Source: an uncultured Polymorphobacter sp. (GTDB lineage: Bacteria; Pseudomonadota; Alphaproteobacteria; Sphingomonadales; Sphingomonadaceae). From it: a DNA stretch of 6,625 bases. Location: positions 1 through 6,625 of the forward strand of contig CALMPZ010000396.1 in NCBI GenBank assembly GCA_937871645.1, written 5' to 3'. The notes below the pieces were generated by a model that saw only the letters and a list, made by a program, of their open reading frames with translations, searched no databases and had not been told where the DNA came from. Shown here in pieces: positions 5,523 to 6,625 of this stretch (its first letter is position 1; every line of letters begins with the position of its first letter). Both the position numbers and the translations under genes were made by a program.

Positions 5523-6625
5523 TGCAGATCATCATCCCCATGTCGGGCTTTGGCGAGCGCTTCCGCCGCGCCGGCTACGGTGTGCCCAAACCGCTGATCC
5601 CCGTCGATGGCAAGCCGATCATCGGCCATGTCATCGACCTGTTCCCCGGCGAAACCGACTTCATTTTCATCTGCAACCGCGAGCACCTCGAAGAGCCCGC
5701 CTATGAAATGGCCGAAACGCTGCGCCGCCTGTGCCCGACCGGGCGCATCGTCGCCATCGAACCGCACCGCCATGGCCCGGTCTGGGCGGTGCTACAGGCA
5801 CGCCAATACATCGATCCGGCCAAGCCGGTGTTCATCAACTATTGCGACTTCAGTTGCGTCTGGGACTGGGCCGATTTCAAGGCGTTCGTGCGCGAAACCG
5901 CCTGCGCCGGCGCGGTGCCGGCCTATCGCGGCTTCCACCCGCACAGCCTGCACGGCAACAGCTACGCCTTCATCAAGGAAAGCGGCGGCTGGCTGACCGA
6001 CATTCAGGAAAAGGCCGCCTGGACCGACGATCCGATGTCCGAATATGCCTCCAGCGGCGGCTATTATTTCGACAGCGGCGCGCGCGCGCTGGAAATGCTC
6101 GACGCGCAGGTTGCCGAGGGGCTGACCGTCAACGGCGAATATTATGTCAGCCTGGCGTATAAGGTGATGGCGGCGCGCGGTTTGAAGGTCGCGGTCTATG
6201 AATTGCAGCATTTCATGCAATGGGGCACCCCCGACGATCTGGCCGAATATCTCGGCTGGTCGCGCGCCTTCCGCCGGCTGGCGTTCGACGAGGCGCGGCG
6301 GGCGCGCCAGTCGGGCGCGGTGCTGGTGCCGATGGCGGGCTATGGCAAGCGCTTTGCTGACGCCGGCTATACGCTGACCAAGCCGCTGATCCCGGTGTCG
6401 GGCCGCCCGATGGTGATTCAGGCGACGCGCGACCTGCCCGATGCGCCCGTCACGCGCTTTGTTGTGCGCCGCGATCTGCCGATGCTTGAACCACTGCTCA
6501 AAAAGCTGCGCACCTCGTTCATCGGCACCTCGACGTTGGTGCTCGACGAAGGCACCGCGGGGCAGGCAGTGACCTGCCAGCTCGGCGTTGAAGCGCTCGA
6601 CCCGCAAGCGCCGCTCACCATCGGC
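5522..6625 (+). CDS. Tandem-domain sugar nucleotidyltransferase-like protein (3' end outside window)
   Basis: The frame opens at ATG 5522 (TGATG overlap with the aldolase stop) and stays open for 368 codons to the last base. The first domain (about 1-260) is an NTP-transferase of the variant 'PM.G.G.RF..AGY..PKPLIPV' type often annotated as capsule biosynthesis nucleotidyltransferase. It has PMSGFGERF (6-14) as the nucleotide loop, PKPLIPVDGKP (22-32, K23), D109 in FINYCDF (105-111) as the likely metal ligand, SSGGYYFDSG (about 178-187) and QWGTPDDL (233-240). A second copy begins at about residue 266: VPMAGYGKRF (269-278), then TKPLIPVSGRP (286-296, K287), then an acceptor-side stretch ending in PLTIG at the window edge. 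Such enzymes join a sugar- or polyol-phosphate to an NTP, releasing pyrophosphate. The full protein is probably over 500 residues. It probably activates the product of the upstream enzymes; the base (CTP, GTP, UTP or TTP) cannot be told. Confidence 0.88.
   Translation, partial: MQIIIPMSGFGERFRRAGYGVPKPLIPVDGKPIIGHVIDLFPGETDFIFICNREHLEEPAYEMAETLRRLCPTGRIVAIEPHRHGPVWAVLQARQYIDPAKPVFINYCDFSCVWDWADFKAFVRETACAGAVPAYRGFHPHSLHGNSYAFIKESGGWLTDIQEKAAWTDDPMSEYASSGGYYFDSGARALEMLDAQVAEGLTVNGEYYVSLAYKVMAARGLKVAVYELQHFMQWGTPDDLAEYLGWSRAFRRLAFDEARRARQSGAVLVPMAGYGKRFADAGYTLTKPLIPVSGRPMVIQATRDLPDAPVTRFVVRRDLPMLEPLLKKLRTSFIGTSTLVLDEGTAGQAVTCQLGVEALDPQAPLTIG
5528..5617 (+). repeat. Internal domain duplication, copy 1 (nucleotide-binding core)
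   Basis: Residues 3-32 of the nucleotidyltransferase align without gaps to residues 267-296, with 17 of 30 identical. The shared positions include P-M-x-G-x-G-x-R-F, A-G-Y, K-P-L-I-P-V and G-x-P. The DNA has diverged at many third positions, so this is an old intragenic duplication and not a recent repeat. Confidence 0.8.
6320..6409 (+). repeat. Internal domain duplication, copy 2
   Basis: This is the second copy of the nucleotide-binding core, offset by 264 residues from the first. It keeps the glycine loop, Arg277 and Lys287, but has Thr286 where the first copy has Pro22. The similarity continues weakly to the window end (residue 368 corresponds to about residue 104 of copy 1). Confidence 0.8.

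Noticed and set aside
5607..6162. Two plus-strand open frames (5607-5996 and 5731-6162) in the last part of the window
   Set aside because: Both are shadows in other frames of the nucleotidyltransferase that runs from 5522 through the window end; their translations are low-complexity.
5792..6607. A 271-codon minus-strand open frame opposite the nucleotidyltransferase
   Set aside because: It shows no domain or composition typical of a protein, and the plus-strand frame has two matching NTP-transferase cores.

Overview
The window is one tightly packed block of seven same-strand (+) genes, cut at both ends. The DNA is GC-rich, codons end mostly in G or C, and the genes share start and stop bases. 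This suits an alphaproteobacterium, and the style is reminiscent of Sphingomonadales, but that placement is inference; no phylogenetic marker gene is present. There is no intergenic stretch over 9 bases, and I see no RNA gene, insertion sequence, CRISPR array, promoter or terminator.

Layout: (1) 1-429, the C-terminal end of a larger protein, probably the soluble tail of a polytopic membrane protein. (2) 439-1155, a family 2 glycosyltransferase of the dolichol-phosphate-mannose-synthase-like type. (3) 1155-1736, a short glycerophosphodiester phosphodiesterase (GDPD)-like protein. (4) 1733-3778, an unusual fusion of a multi-spanning GT-C-like membrane domain with a cytosolic P-loop kinase of the phosphoribulokinase/uridine kinase family. 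(5) 3775-4515, a HAD-superfamily hydrolase with all four motifs. (6) 4512-5522, a class II (zinc) aldolase related to the aldolase half of RhaD-type proteins. (7) 5522 to the window end, a sugar-phosphate nucleotidyltransferase-like protein that starts a second copy of its own catalytic domain at about residue 266. This last gene has no stop inside the window, so stop-bounded ORF calling misses it.

From gene 2 onward every junction is a 1-base (TGATG) or 4-base (ATGA) overlap, so genes 2-7 look like one transcript with coupled translation. A class II aldolase, a sugar/nucleoside-type kinase, a HAD phosphatase, a nucleotidyltransferase, a GT2 and a membrane GT-C-like protein together read as a route that makes a small phosphorylated precursor, activates it as a nucleotide conjugate, and puts it on a lipid or glycan at the membrane. 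The GDPD-like protein suggests a phosphodiester is made or trimmed. The actual substrate cannot be read from the sequence. The most notable points are the GT-C/kinase fusion, the tandem nucleotidyltransferase, and the gene set as a possible undescribed activated-polyol or sugar pathway.
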